DNA of 64,000 nucleotides from Todiramphus chloris collaris (taxonomy: Eukaryota; Chordata; Aves; Coraciiformes; Alcedinidae), in NCBI GenBank assembly GCA_025345505.1, contig JANVCC010000152.1, positions 372,001 to 436,000 on the forward strand, read 5' to 3'. The position numbers and the translations under genes were made by a program. Position 1 is the first letter of the stretch. The number at the start of each line of letters is the position of its first letter. Positions 24,787-37,400 of this stretch are shown piece after piece. A model generated the notes under the pieces. That model worked only from the letters and a program-made list of their open reading frames with translations. It searched no databases and had not been told where the DNA came from.

Positions 24787-26570
24787 AAATATTTCTTAAT
24801 TTTCCTCTTCAAAAGTAGATGGAATATCTGGAGACCTGGAGCTCATGCTCATTTGAAGCATATGTTTCTGAATTCTACCAGCACTGAGTGTCCTCCAGGC
24901 TTCTCTACAGTGGACAGCTAGGTCATCTCAAAACTGATTTTGAGGATTCTCTCACTGCAAGATAGGGTGGATGGAGAGCTATTTTACTTCCAGTGTCTTT
25001 CTGGCAGCCATTCCACATAGTCCCTTAAATACACAAAACAAAACCTTTGATGCCTAGACACCCATAGTGATGTTCCCAAGCAGCAGCTGGTTAGGTATCA
25101 AGATTGCTTCTTCAGTATTCTTACATTGAATATATCAGGATGCCAAGTACTGAAGTACTGAAGAATACTTTTTTGAACATCAGGCTACTTTCATAAAGGA
25201 AATCCTACCCCCTACCTACTTACCACTACTCATTTTTATCCCTGTTACTGTAATTGTGAGCAAGCTGGTTCCACAAACTAATCTAAAAGAAGGCTTTTTC
25301 TTGATGGTTTACATCACATCATCAATCTTATGGCTACATGAACCTTATGGCTACATGAACATGAAGATAAGCTAAAGAGACAGAACCTGTGGTGACAAGG
25401 TTAACCATTTTTATGCTTAAGGCATACCAATCATCTAACAGGATAATTCTTCCAGTGTCCTGAGTGGAGAAATGATTGTCTAATTCAAGTCTGAGGGTGC
25501 CATTGCAAGGATCGTTCTCACAACATCTCACAACTTTGTCACTCCTTCCTTGCCTTTGGAGCTTAGATATAATTGTGTCATGAAAGAAGTAAACAGAAAA
25601 TTTGAAATTTTTAGAAAAGTTGTGTGCTAAGATCTGCCTCAGAACAGAAATTTTAAAGTGTAGAAAGTTGTGTAGATCTTGTTATAACTTTACCATAGGT
25701 AACAATACAAAGAAAAGCAGGATATGTTATAGGCATATTTACTTAGATGTCATCTACTAGAATTCTTTTCCAACCAATAGTTCTTTTTGTGTCTGAGCAC
25801 TGGGAAAAACCTGAAGGATGTCTGTTGTGCTGATATAATGTGTGGAAATTTTTCAAAATAATTTTACACCTGTAACTGCAGAAAACCTTGGCCACTTTCA
25901 GAATGGTGTACTCTGCAGATTGGAAAGATATGTTTGCTCACCTAATAGATTTAAGCTGGCTAAACGTAGCGAGAATTGTGGATAATTCTCTAATTACCAA
26001 TATACCCAGGGTATTTAGGAGTTTGTATGAAAAGCTTGGAAAAGAGTATGGCCAATAGCCATTTAGGGAAACTTCTGCCATTAGCCAGGAAGGGCTTATT
26101 CATCGTTGCCCAGTATGTTCTCTGAAATAAAAGGGAGTACTCAACCGATAATTTTTTTTTTTTTTTCAACAGAGTTTTTTCCAGCAGCTAATTTATTACT
26201 AACTTTTGAATTTTTCACTGTAGGTTCAGATGGAGAGCTGTAGATTATCTCTTGAGAGTTTTTGTCCTCAACTTCATTCCTTCACTCCAGACCTCTCTAC
26301 CCCTCCAAGCAGTGTAGAGGAGATGGGGTGTGGGGCCTTACAGTCAGTGAATCACTGTTTGACTCTGCTGCTCCTTCCTCCTCATAGTTTTCCTCTTCTT
26401 CAGTATCGGTTCTCCCCTCCTTACCTCCTTCCTCCTTCTGAAACTATATATTGAAACTCAATACTTTTACATCCCTTTATGGTTAAAACTTCCTGCATTA
26501 TCTCTACTAAAAATCATGGTTTCAGAATAGTTGTTGAAATACTAATTAGAAATATTTTTCCACCCAAAAC
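24787..26570. other. Non-coding stretch
   Basis: No gene is recognised. It contains a perfect 17-bp tandem duplication at 25327-25360 and a T run near 26151-26166. Nothing else stands out. Confidence 0.55.
25327..25360. repeat. 17-bp perfect tandem duplication
   Basis: The unit CTTATGGCTACATGAAC occurs twice in direct succession with no mismatch (25327-25343 and 25344-25360). It is probably a recent slippage event. Confidence 0.92.
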
Positions 26571-26668
26571 ACACAGAATAGTGTGGTTGGAAGGGACCTC
26601 TGGAGATCATCTAGTCCAATCCCCTTGGCAAAACAGGTTCACCTAGAACAAGTTGCACAAGACACAAT
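26571..26668 (-). mobile_element. CR1 LINE, short 3' end only
   Basis: Read on the plus strand, ACACAGAATAGTGTGGTTGG leads into AAGGGACCTCTGGAGATCAT and CTAGTCCAATCCCC, then CAGGTTCACCTAGAACAAGT. This is the reverse complement of the last 100 bp or so of CR1. The copy is severely truncated at the 5' end and keeps only about one tail unit. Confidence 0.9.
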
Positions 26669-29600
26669 CATCATTAAACTTTAGTAAAAGCATTTAGAGA
26701 GGAATTTCTGTAAGATACTCTGTGCCACTGACATTTTTGCTATTAATTCAATCTGTGGTAGAAGTTAAGATATCAACTGGCTTGAAATTTCTCAGTGGAT
26801 AAGAGAAAAGGATCTGTAGTGCAAAATACCCCCCTGTAAGACATAAACTTTATTTTCATTTAAAAAAAAAGGTATAAAGATTAGATTGGGTAAAGACCTT
26901 AGACCTCCCTAAACATTTGAAGAGAAAGCTTCAAAATCTGTCATATGAGAAGTTGTATTGCAACATCCAGAAAAATGGGATACATGGGAGACAGCATTTA
27001 CATACCATCTATCAGTGAACACATAGGGTGGATTGCAGATTCCAACTGTTGCCATTGCTCATTTAGCGAAGGTCAAATATAGGTTCTCAGTTTAGATTCA
27101 AATTCCAAACCTGCTAATTCCAGAAGCATAAGGATTTCTAATAAGTATCAACAGAGTACAGATGTCTCAAGTATCTTTTGTTATTCAATTTAAAAAAAAA
27201 AAAAAAAAAAAGGTCTCATTCAGAAATAGCTTCTATTAAACTTCATAAAGTTTTATGTAGGTTTAAAAATTAATAACCATCAAATTGGAAATGACTAGTG
27301 ATTTTTGGTGTCTCTACTTTTAGATATTAACCTTGAGACAAAACTTTAGGGGATGTGGAAATGAGGATTACCTGTTTCAAATAACTTTGTGTTAAAAATG
27401 TACCCTCTGAGAAGCCCAAGGTTCTCACACAATTTTTTGCAAACAGTCTTTTTGTATATTTGTTATTAAAATGACATGCTAAATTCAAGGTGCAACATAT
27501 TTCCTCAATAACACTATATTCATCCTGTCTGGTTACTTCTGCTATTTCCAAACTACTAAAGATTTGTTGTTTCTGTGTTCACGTTCTCCAAGCTAAAGTG
27601 ATACTGAAACTGCTTAAGTGGACTACATATATCAAGGTACATTTTATTCTGGAGCAAATAAGTTCCACATCTTTGATTTATACCAGAATAAGTCCTAAAA
27701 TCTGGTTATATGACATCTACTGCTTTTAGTCTACTTACAGTGCCCGTTACTTTATTTGCAGAAACAAAGTAGATCAGTTTGACACAAGTTGTCCTTGATA
27801 AATCTCTTATTATCTGCTGCTTATCTCCTTGTTATCTTCCAGATACTTACAAATAATCATATCACGTTCGTTTTTGGGTTTTTTTTCCCCTGGCCATTGA
27901 CTTTAAGCTGTCTCATCCATAATTCCATTCTTAGCCACTTTAAAATGAGTGGCAAGTTTCACTCTTTTCTGCATTTCTTCACTCTTCACACCCATCTTCT
28001 GCATAATTCTGAAAGATAAATCTTAATGGTCTTCAGTCTGCATAAGGTTTTGTTTTGTTTTTTTTTCAAATACCTGAGGAATAAATTCATAATGCCAAGC
28101 TGGATTAAAACATAAATTTAAGAATATTACTTTAACCTACTTTTTCTCTATTCTAAGTCAGAATTCCATACTTTTTCACTGGGTATTGTTTGTGCTCACT
28201 AACCTCCTACTGTTGTCATTTTTAGTGAAAACTACCACAAACCCCAAACACTGAACATTAAGCTGTCCTTGGCATCATTTGTTGATAACTTTCACTCAGC
28301 TTAGAAGCAGATCAAAAATTCTCTCCCTTCCATCCACAGGCACAGAATGATATTTCTTACTTTTATTTTCTCTTGCAAGTTATTTCACAGCCTGTGCTTT
28401 GTAATTTGTCACTGGAAACTCACACTTTTTTCCTGTGTTTGAAGTCAGCTCATGAGTTAACAATGTTGGTCACTTACCATACTTCTTGTCCTTACTCTCT
28501 GTTGGGATGGTTTGCATTGCTGTAATATCATTTTCTCAGAGAAACTGCCAACTCTCTTCATTCCAGTTCCATTAGAACTGTGTCCATGGAGACTGCATTT
28601 ATCAATTCTCGGAGTTTGTACAAGGAATATGTACATTGAAGCATTAGCTTCAAAACCTAGCAAAAAGCTAGTGGTAGTAGATAATGTAGGAGGGAGGTAG
28701 TCTGGGGGATGCTTGGGGAAGAGTAAGTGAAGAGCAGAAGAAAGGAAATCTCAGCAGGCCTTCAGTGTTATATATACATACTCTGATTCTATATATTGCA
28801 TGTAGTACATGTATGAAAGACAGAGTTCTTGGGTTTCCCTAACAGTAAGGGCATGTGTCTGGACATATATCAATATAGATCTGATGCTTGCACCGTCAGA
28901 TCTGGAATCTGATAGAAGTTTCCTCATAACTTCTGGCCCATTACAATACAAATTAAACAAACAAACAAACCACAAGACCTATTTTAAAAGCTCAGTACTC
29001 CGATGAGTGACAAGTTCTAGTGTCACACTCCATATAGCCCACTACATTTACCTCTTTATATCTACCACCAGATCCATGAAGTTATTGAAAAATCCTTTTT
29101 TGCTTTGAAGCCTTCATTTTGTTTGTGCTTTTACCTCTTAAAATGCTGACATGTTCAGCTGTCAATAACTGTTAGCAGCTGTTAAATCAGTATTTTGCAG
29201 AAACAAATAGTGGACTGGATCAGGATTTTATAAATTTCAAAAGCAGGAGGTTTCAGTTCAATATCTTTAAGGTCACATATGGAGAGTACCTTAACACAAG
29301 GGGAGATAAAGCTGACAGACATTTTGCGTATGTAGGAGTTGCTTTTGCACTATCTTCCATTCAATATGTGAAACGATTGCAACAGGACTCAGTGAAGCTA
29401 GGTAGACATATGCAGATTTCTTTTGTCATTGCAGGCCTTTCTGACTACAGTCTGATCATCATGGTATCACACAAGCAAAACAAATTTGCTCTTTCCTGCT
29501 GTGTGCCAAACTCTCATACCCAAGCTGTCACACATCCAAGGATTGTACATACTGTTTTTACAATACTATCATGCTAACCAGGAACAGTGATGTGCAGCAG

Positions 29601-31589
29601 CAGTTGAGAACAGACAGAGTCCCCTATTGGGTGGTCTTAAAATGGTGTATTGGACTGGTTGGTCTGGATGATTGTTGTGAATTATTTACGTGATTAAAAC
29701 TGTGAACTTTCAAAAAGAATATAAATTACCCAAAATGTTTAAAAGCAAACACATTAATTTTATTCACCTCATCAGTCTGTCAATTTAGAAATGAAAAACA
29801 AAAAGTAAAATTTTGTCCAGCACAGAGAAACTATAAAATATATTTGAAAGTAAAAAAAAAATGGCTCGGTCCTTCTCTGAACAGCAATTGCTGTTGATTT
29901 GCAGCAAGTGCTTCCACAGAAGCAGGATCAATACAAACTTTCCATGATAAAAACGGTAAATCAGAGTTTATGCCCAGTGCTTACAATGTGATGAAGACAA
30001 ATTCCTCCCTCATGCATCAACCATGGGGTCGTCTCTAGGACACTATACATCTATTTGTGTCATCTCCAGGTCCTATGTGGAAACAAGCTGTTGGGCTCTC
30101 TGCTGAAGTGCATGCACTGATCAGGTACAGTGCTCAGGATGATTTGGACTTTAAACACTCATATTCTGCCTTTCAAATTACCTCCAACAACATTATCATC
30201 TAATCACTGAAACATTTGTAACTTTTCAGCTCTGTTACTGGCTTATTGTTTTGACATGCTCTCCCATCCATCATGCCTTTGCACCTGACAGGTTTTCAAG
30301 ACAAGCAGAATTACCTGCTTTCAGGTAGTCTTGCTTTCAGGACTACCTTCATCATCACGTGGGTGCCCATTGTCCACTCAAATGAGCCTGTTTTTCAGAG
30401 TCTGACAGTGTCATTTGCATTATCTCTCCTGTCGTTGATTATGCCTCATCTGCTAACACCTACCACTTCCACAATAGATGTGAGACTAACTCGTGACACT
30501 ACCAGACTAGGTAGAGCCAGTTAAAAATTACTACAGGCAGTCATAGGTCCAGCACAGCACCCTGGGGGACATGTTTATATCCTCCACACACATTTCCTAG
30601 CTCAGGCAAAGCATCTAATGCTTGCATGAACAAAGTGTTCATTTGTACTGAGCATAACCATACACTCACTTAGCACTCTGCTTTTATTACTACAACTTAA
30701 TTTTCAGGTAGCTTACTAACCTAATTGTAATTTATAGACCAAATGTTTCAACTTAACAAAAATAACATGCTTTTGTTTTTCTTTGGTAAAATATAATGTT
30801 AATTTAGACTTCTGGGTAATAAGGTAACTTCTAATATCAGCATATTTCTAGTTCATTTACTTACTCCAGGAATGCTCTTTAGGCCTAAATTTTCTCCCAT
30901 TTGCTTTTCTGAAAAGGCAAAAATCTCAGCATGGTAACTGAATTGTGCTCATGCCACAACATCAAAAATAATTTCTTTGCTTAAAATGCTACTTTAACAC
31001 TTTTGGACTGGAGATTCAGAAATGACAAATGTAATTAAAGGTTTGCTTTAAAACACTTCTCAGAGCTTTTCAGTAGTGAGAACTACTTCACCTGCTGTCT
31101 GAGTGTTCTGACAGCTGTGTTCAGTGAAATCAGGTTAGTTTTCTCTTAACAAGTGCAAAAATAAAGAATTCTACATTTGTTGGAGGTGTAACAAGCTAGT
31201 GAAAATAACACTGGGCACCAAACCAAGCCATTTTAAAAGAGCACACAACACAATAATTTACTGTCACAGAAAAAGACATTTGTATTGTACTTACACTATT
31301 CTACTTCCTGTGATACATACCCATTCCTGCTACATTTTGTGGGTTTAGAATGCTGTGATTTCATAATGTATACCTTTAATAAAGTAACTAACTGATCTGG
31401 GGGACAAAAGATATGCAATATGCTGAATCTATCTAGGCTGCAGCAAAGACTTTGATGAATGTCACATGAAAAATTCCTAATGGGCATGGATGGAGGGAAT
31501 AAAAGAAGCCACAAAAATAAGTACAGGTTTTTCAACAATGGTGTTGCAAAGTGGGGGTGGTGAACAAAGATTACTGTTGGAAGAATGGT
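26669..31589. other. Non-coding stretch
   Basis: No gene is supported. An A20 run lies at 27192-27211. A short minus-strand word near 30540-30575 could be a LINE reverse transcriptase motif and is discussed as an observation. The open frames here, such as 30273-30524, have no recognisable domain. Confidence 0.5.
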
Positions 31590-32300
31590 CTTGCAACTTA
31601 ATAATTATTTTCATTAATGAACTGTGGTACACATAAAAAATAGGACTATGCTAATGAAATTTGTCACTGAAGCAAATCTGAGAGGCATTATCAATAGCAA
31701 AGATAAACACAGAGGAAGCAATGGATGACCTTGAGGATTTAGTCTACAATTTGAATGAGATTCTGCAGTAGAATAAAAACAAGGGAATAAACCCAGGGAT
31801 TCCTGCTATAAAATCAGTTTGAAATACAAAAGGAGAGAAGAACCAGGGGCTTTGCCATTTGCAGCATGAGTACAGTGAGATATCCCCGCAAAAGGCATAG
31901 AAAATAAAATACTCCAGTACATCTAGGTAAATATTAGGGCCATTATACAAGATCTTTGCAAGCAGCACAGGGAATAATGCATTTCCTTTGGCTGCAAAAG
32001 AGTGTCCAGGACAAACAAGAGAACAGAAAGGGTGCTAGAATGATCAGACAAGCAGACATCCCATTGGTTTGGAGAAAACTGTCTGGCTTAGTCAAGCCAT
32101 AAGTGTTCCCTACAAAATACCAGAGTAACAACAAGAAAAAACAAACTCCAAAAGAGAAGGATGTATTGTAAATGACAATTTTTTAATAAGACCCATTTGG
32201 ATGAATATGAAAAAAAATTGTAGGCTTAAGAAGGAGATTCTGGAACAAATCTACAGAATAGAGGAAGTATGAATTCCAAGAGTGATAAGGCAAATTTACA
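31590..32300 (+). mobile_element. Highly diverged CR1-like LINE relic
   Basis: A chain of words in the right order and spacing matches an old CR1 lineage. ATTTTCATTAATGAACTG corresponds to the FIND region. ATGAAATTTGTCACTGAAGC and then GAGAGGCATTATCAAT correspond to the FADD-TKLGGI region. GGATGACCTTGAGGATTTAG and CATTATACAAGATCTTTGCA follow, then AGAAAGGGTGCTAGAATGAT (the RRATRMI region) and GGAGATTCTGGAACAAATCT. The FADD equivalent reads F-V-T-E, so the catalytic aspartates are lost. The copy is far more diverged than the others in the window and its limits are approximate, especially after 32060. Confidence 0.65.
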
Positions 32301-34204
32301 TTTGGGGTCATCTTCTGTGTATATTCTACACAGCAAAGAGCTACATCCAGTGACCATGGTCACTGGGCCAGAAGCTGATGATGGTTGAAGAGGAATTTTG
32401 TTCTGCTCTTTCTCCCAATATATTCTTACTCAGTCTTGTTCCTAGGAAACCATTTGTCACTGAGGCATTTCTCCACAGATACATCTTGAGAGTCCTGGAA
32501 ATGAACAGAAGTTGCTGCTGCTCAAAGCAGAGATAACTATGGTGGTAGTTGCTTGAGACTTTGCCAAATGCTGGCTATCTCTGAAGATGGAGGTTTGCTC
32601 TCTACTACATCTCTGGACCCTTGTTCCAGTCTTTGATCACTGTCATTGTCCTGCTTAGAGTGAGAACAGAACTAATTCTGTTCAGTGATTTTACTTTTCA
32701 GCTCTGTTCTTCTAAATAACTGCACTGTCTGAAGTTAGCAGCCAGTGTTCATGGGCAATGTCTGCTTCTAGCAGTGATAACACCCCACATTTTGAGTTAT
32801 TACCAAGGGTTAGTATGCAGACCAAGGCCACTGACGGATCTTGTGTACCACATTGGGAGGTGCAGAAAGTGAAAGGCTGCACCTGCAGGGAGGAGAGGAC
32901 AGGACAGGTGACCCTAAAATGACCAATGAGGGATTCCAGCCCATATATGTCATATTTAGTATAAAGCTGAGGGGTCTTCGTAGTTTTTAAAATGTAGAGT
33001 AGGCCCAGAAGTTTACTAAATTCAGCATTCAAAGTTATTATACATAAGATAAGTCAAAAGAAGTTTTTTGGTTTTGCAGATGGCTTTAATTTCTTTCAGT
33101 TGATCCAGTTTTGGGTTTAGAACAATGGATACAATATAAATAAGCTTACTTATTTTGTTGGATCTATCAATAGGCTTTGTCCATAAATCATGATGCATGA
33201 GTAAAAATATTGGTTTTAAATTAATGTTGAGTTGGTGTGTTTTTAATAATAATTGCAATGAAAAGTAATCAATCAGATATATAATTATCCTTGTGATTTT
33301 TAGTTTTAGGCATCCAGAAATAGGAAGACATGTGGCAAGTATGTTATAAGTAAAAATTTGGGTTAACCACCACTGCACTCACTTTTATTTGACAAATAAT
33401 TCAAATGTTCAACCCAGAACAATTTCTAAATATCAGCATTCACAGAAAATGAGATTGTCCCATCTGAAAAAGGCCACTTTGAATGACTGCTGCAGGCCAC
33501 TTAATTTTTTCACCCAGTGAATCGGAAAGCATTTATGTCTTTGTGATACAATCTCCTTGTGACGTCGTTGACATTTACAAGTTGTGAATTTCTGCCAGGC
33601 ATACCTGAGTTGCTCTGTAAAGGATACTGTGCAATTATTGTTATTCCTTCAATTTACAGTTATTAGTTTGTTCTCAATGGACATGTAAAAATTGCTTTAG
33701 ATAGTATTCACTTCCATTTGGATTGCAGTATAAACTTACTGAAAAAAAAAAAAAAAGACAAAATAGTATTCAGAGGAAGGAGTGTTCTCTTTAAAAATGA
33801 AATGAAAAGTGCAAATTGAACAGAAATTAATAGTTTAATCTGACTACTGCAGTCAAAATACGAAAGCAGAGTAGTAGGTTGAGATAAAGATAGGAGAGGT
33901 TAACGGCTTTTATAGGTCATCTTTGGTCCCCCCTTAGAAGGAGTAAGGCTCTGAGGAGTAAATTCCTCCCAAAAGCTGAGAACAGTATAGAAGAAATAAA
34001 AACATACCTGACTTGAAAAAAATTATAATCAATGTTAAATCTCAGCAGCCTGCGTCTCTGGAAGGAGCATTGTCCTAATATTCCTTAGAATGGATGAGAA
34101 GAAGTAATCCAAGAATATTTTCTCCAGTCTCTTGAGCCTTGGAGACCTCTTCCTCTGATATGACACTTCCCATGTCTGGCAAAGACCTCTTTTACAGAAT
34201 GGAG
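32301..34204. other. Non-coding stretch
   Basis: No gene is recognised. The minus-strand frames at 32712-33032 and 33022-33378 lack any domain and are rich in residues typical of translated AT-rich DNA. An A run lies near 33742-33756. Confidence 0.5.
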
Positions 34205-34481
34205 TAAAGCAGTGAGTCCAGAGGAGGGCCACAGAGATGATCAGAGGTCTGGAGCACCTCTCTTATGAAGACAGACTGAGTGAGTTGGGGTTGTTCAGCC
34301 TGGAGAAGAGAAGGCTCTGGGAAGACCCCTCTGTGGAAGCATTCAATGACATGTTAGATGGGCCTTTAAGCAACCTCGTGTAGTGGAAGGTGTCCCTGCC
34401 ATGACAGAGCAGCTGGAACTAAATGATCTTTAACATCTCTTTGAACCCAAACCATTCTATGACTCGTTCTATGATTCTATT
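34205..34481 (+). mobile_element. CR1 LINE with internal deletion
   Basis: This plus-strand CR1 starts at GTCCAGAGGAGGGCCACAGA and carries GAGCACCTCTCTTATGAAGA and GGGGTTGTTCAGCCTGGAGA. Near 34327 it jumps from the GGGAAGACC block directly to TGGAAGCATTCAATGACATG, so about 200 bp usually present are missing. It resumes with AACCTCGTGTAGTGGAAGGT and ends with a clear tail, TTCTATGATTCTATTG, at 34481. Confidence 0.93.
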
Positions 34482-37400
34482 GACATTTTTATCTTACCTG
34501 TTAGTCCTTAAAATGAAGCTGACACAGGCTTCTACTACTGAAGGATTTTTCCCTATTCTTAGGACAAGCACAAGAATCACATTTCTTTTCTTTTCTTTGA
34601 AGAGTAACAGATATGCAAGAAGGCCACGACAAACTCCTGCATAGCTAACCAGAGCAAGAGTGACAGACAGACATGTAGAAACTGAAACCAGATCTCTTGC
34701 AAAGGTGTAGTGGTTGATATGGTATCTGAATAAATCTGAAGTTGGTTTTCCAAATATTTCCCTGCTCTTAGTTCCTCTATCAACAGATAGATTTTATCTG
34801 AATTCACATAGCTCATTGACTTACTGTTATCATTGACTTACTGTTAATGTCAGTTGTCGCTTCACTAATCCTACAACTCCAATTTTGCAGCTCCCTTGTG
34901 TGCCACCCTTTTCCTGGTCACTGAAACTAAGGTTCACTCAGAAGCTCTCAGTCCTGAAAGTGAAATAAATATGTTCTGCACATGAAAAGGGAAGTGGCAT
35001 AAAGATGAATAACCTTTGGCCAATACACCTTCTATAATCCCATTAATAAAAATCCAGAAGAAAAGAAAAAAAAAAAGAAAAGAAAAGCTTTGCACCCATC
35101 TGCATGAAAGTATGTCCTCAGCCTCCTGAAGTTATTATTTTCTTCCATTTTTCATGAATGAATGCAGAGCTACTATGCACTAACTTTTCACCAGAAGCTT
35201 ATAAAAATTAAAAATATTCTGACCTTTGTCTAGGTGTCACTGTATCAGTGAGAATGCAACTCCATCTGACAAGCATAATAAACAAAAAACTGAAGTATGC
35301 ATCACCAACCCAGCAACATACACAAAGTTGTACAAAACAAGAAATTTTGCCCTTCTGCTTACTTACAGGAAAGACAACTTCCAAAGCCAAGAACCATTTG
35401 TGAGGCATAACTTGTTTGTAGATGTTTATCATTGAAACCCATAAAGACTCTTGCTTGAACAATGACAGAGCTATGACAATATGCACTCATTTTTTTCTTT
35501 TGGAGAATGCTGTATTGTAAAAATCACAAAACAACTCAGTGACTGTAGACCTTGGATTAAAAGCTTTTTCTTATAGTAGAAGATAATAATTACTGTTGTC
35601 AATCACAGACCATGACAAAGCAGACAGAAATTATAGAACACTATAATTCATATTAATTAATGACCAGTGGGTTGTTCCTCATTTCATAATAACTGGAAAC
35701 AATAGGAAGACACCAGCCAAAGCTAAGAGGTGGTCTCTGGGGATTTAGCTTTCAGGTGTAGGTCCCAATGCAGACTTGCCCATTGGTCAAGGTGCACACA
35801 TGCTCAGGTGCAGGTTTGAGAAGATTTACAAAAAAACCCACTTTTATCTTAATGGATAGGAACAGGGAAGGAATTGAGCTATAGTCCATTCCACCAGGAC
35901 ACATCCGAAGCAAGATTTTATTTTATTGCAATAACATGACATTCGTCTGAAAAAATACACAACTGTGCTTATTTAAATTATCTTTATGGTTAATAGGGAA
36001 AAAGAAACATTTTTATGGAGTGCTTCATTTCATCCTATACAATGCAACCAATGAACTACCCTGAAGAAATACCTGTTTCTCTTGGTAACTTTCAAAGGGA
36101 TCCTAGCTTTATTAATTCAGGTGAGGCCTTCTAAAGTCAGGCAAGATGAGTTTTTTTTCTTTTTTTTTGACTCAGGCTACAGTCAAGCATCAACAAGTCC
36201 ATAGGTCGTCACTTAATATAATGAAGTTTACTCAACTTTATTACAAGGAATGGGTAGCTACTTAGAGGCTAATAGTGTCACTGAGAGAAGCCATGGTGGT
36301 GTTTGAGAGACACAGTAAGCCAGTAGGAAAGAAGGTCAGTAGTCCTGCATTGACAGTGAAAACAAAGGTCTCTGAGGTAGAAAGACAAGCTTGCCCACTG
36401 TAGGAGAAGAAAGACACTTATCAAACACAGAGATTAAAAATAGAAGGCTGAGTTTTCTTCTCTACTACCTCCTCCATCCGAAATGATACTCAGAAAAAAA
36501 AAATTATTTTGTATACACATAAACAGGATGAAGCTTAAAAAATACCTGACTAATAGCATGAAATATTTCTCTCATAAATGTCCCAGAAAAGGCCCAGGTA
36601 TTAGCTATTGGCTAAGCCCAGAGGTCAAAGGTTAAGTAATATTGGAAGAAGGAACTGGCCCTGGGTGCTAAAATTTTCCATGCTAAAGGATTGACTCAGG
36701 TTCAATAGTTCTGCAGAAGGCCTCAGCTAGAAAAAAAACAACATATTGTTTCCAAGGGAAAAGATATTGTCTCCAACCAAGTTAAAAAAAAAAAAAAGAT
36801 CTTGTTCTGAGTGGCCAATAATCCCTGTGTTTCAGTATAGGGTCTGATTGTCAATTTTGATCAATGATGTGTTTGTTGTACATCTCACTAGGGATATTTG
36901 ACCTGATAAAATAGGCTTTAGAGCAAGGAATGGAAAGATGTGAATTTGTGTATAAAGGAAGCTGAGAGACAGATGGTTAAGGGAAATGTTGGATTATTTT
37001 CTATGTTTCTAAATTGGTGCTCAAGGGTCTGATCTGCAGAGATGCTAATCCTTCACAGCTGCATTGAGAGATTCTGGGAGCTGTTCTTGACCATACTGGA
37101 TATTATACAGTGCTAAGTACTCTGTTGGGGAAAAAAAAAAACCAAACCAACTTGGTCCTTGTTTATTTTATGCACCAGATCTTCAACCGCAACATTGAAA
37201 AATAACCTTCCTCCGTGAAGATACTGTGAGAATAAATTAATTCATATTTCCAAAGCCCATGGATACCTGAGTGATGACTGCAGTAGCCAAGATGATGAGA
37301 GATGATCCTTGACAGGATTTCATGAACTGGCTGAGGCATATGAGTCCTATGTGTAAGGGAGAAAGAACACTTATGTAAATCCCATAGTGCAATCTTAATT

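Noticed and set aside
33870-33910. Second LTR fragment, because GGTTGAGATAAAGATA resembles a word inside the bird LTR family seen at 11549
   Set aside because: Only about 18 bases match and neither flank continues the similarity.
37030-37110. Old reptile repeat around GATGCTAATCCTTCACAGCT
   Set aside because: The similarity is weak and without clear boundaries.
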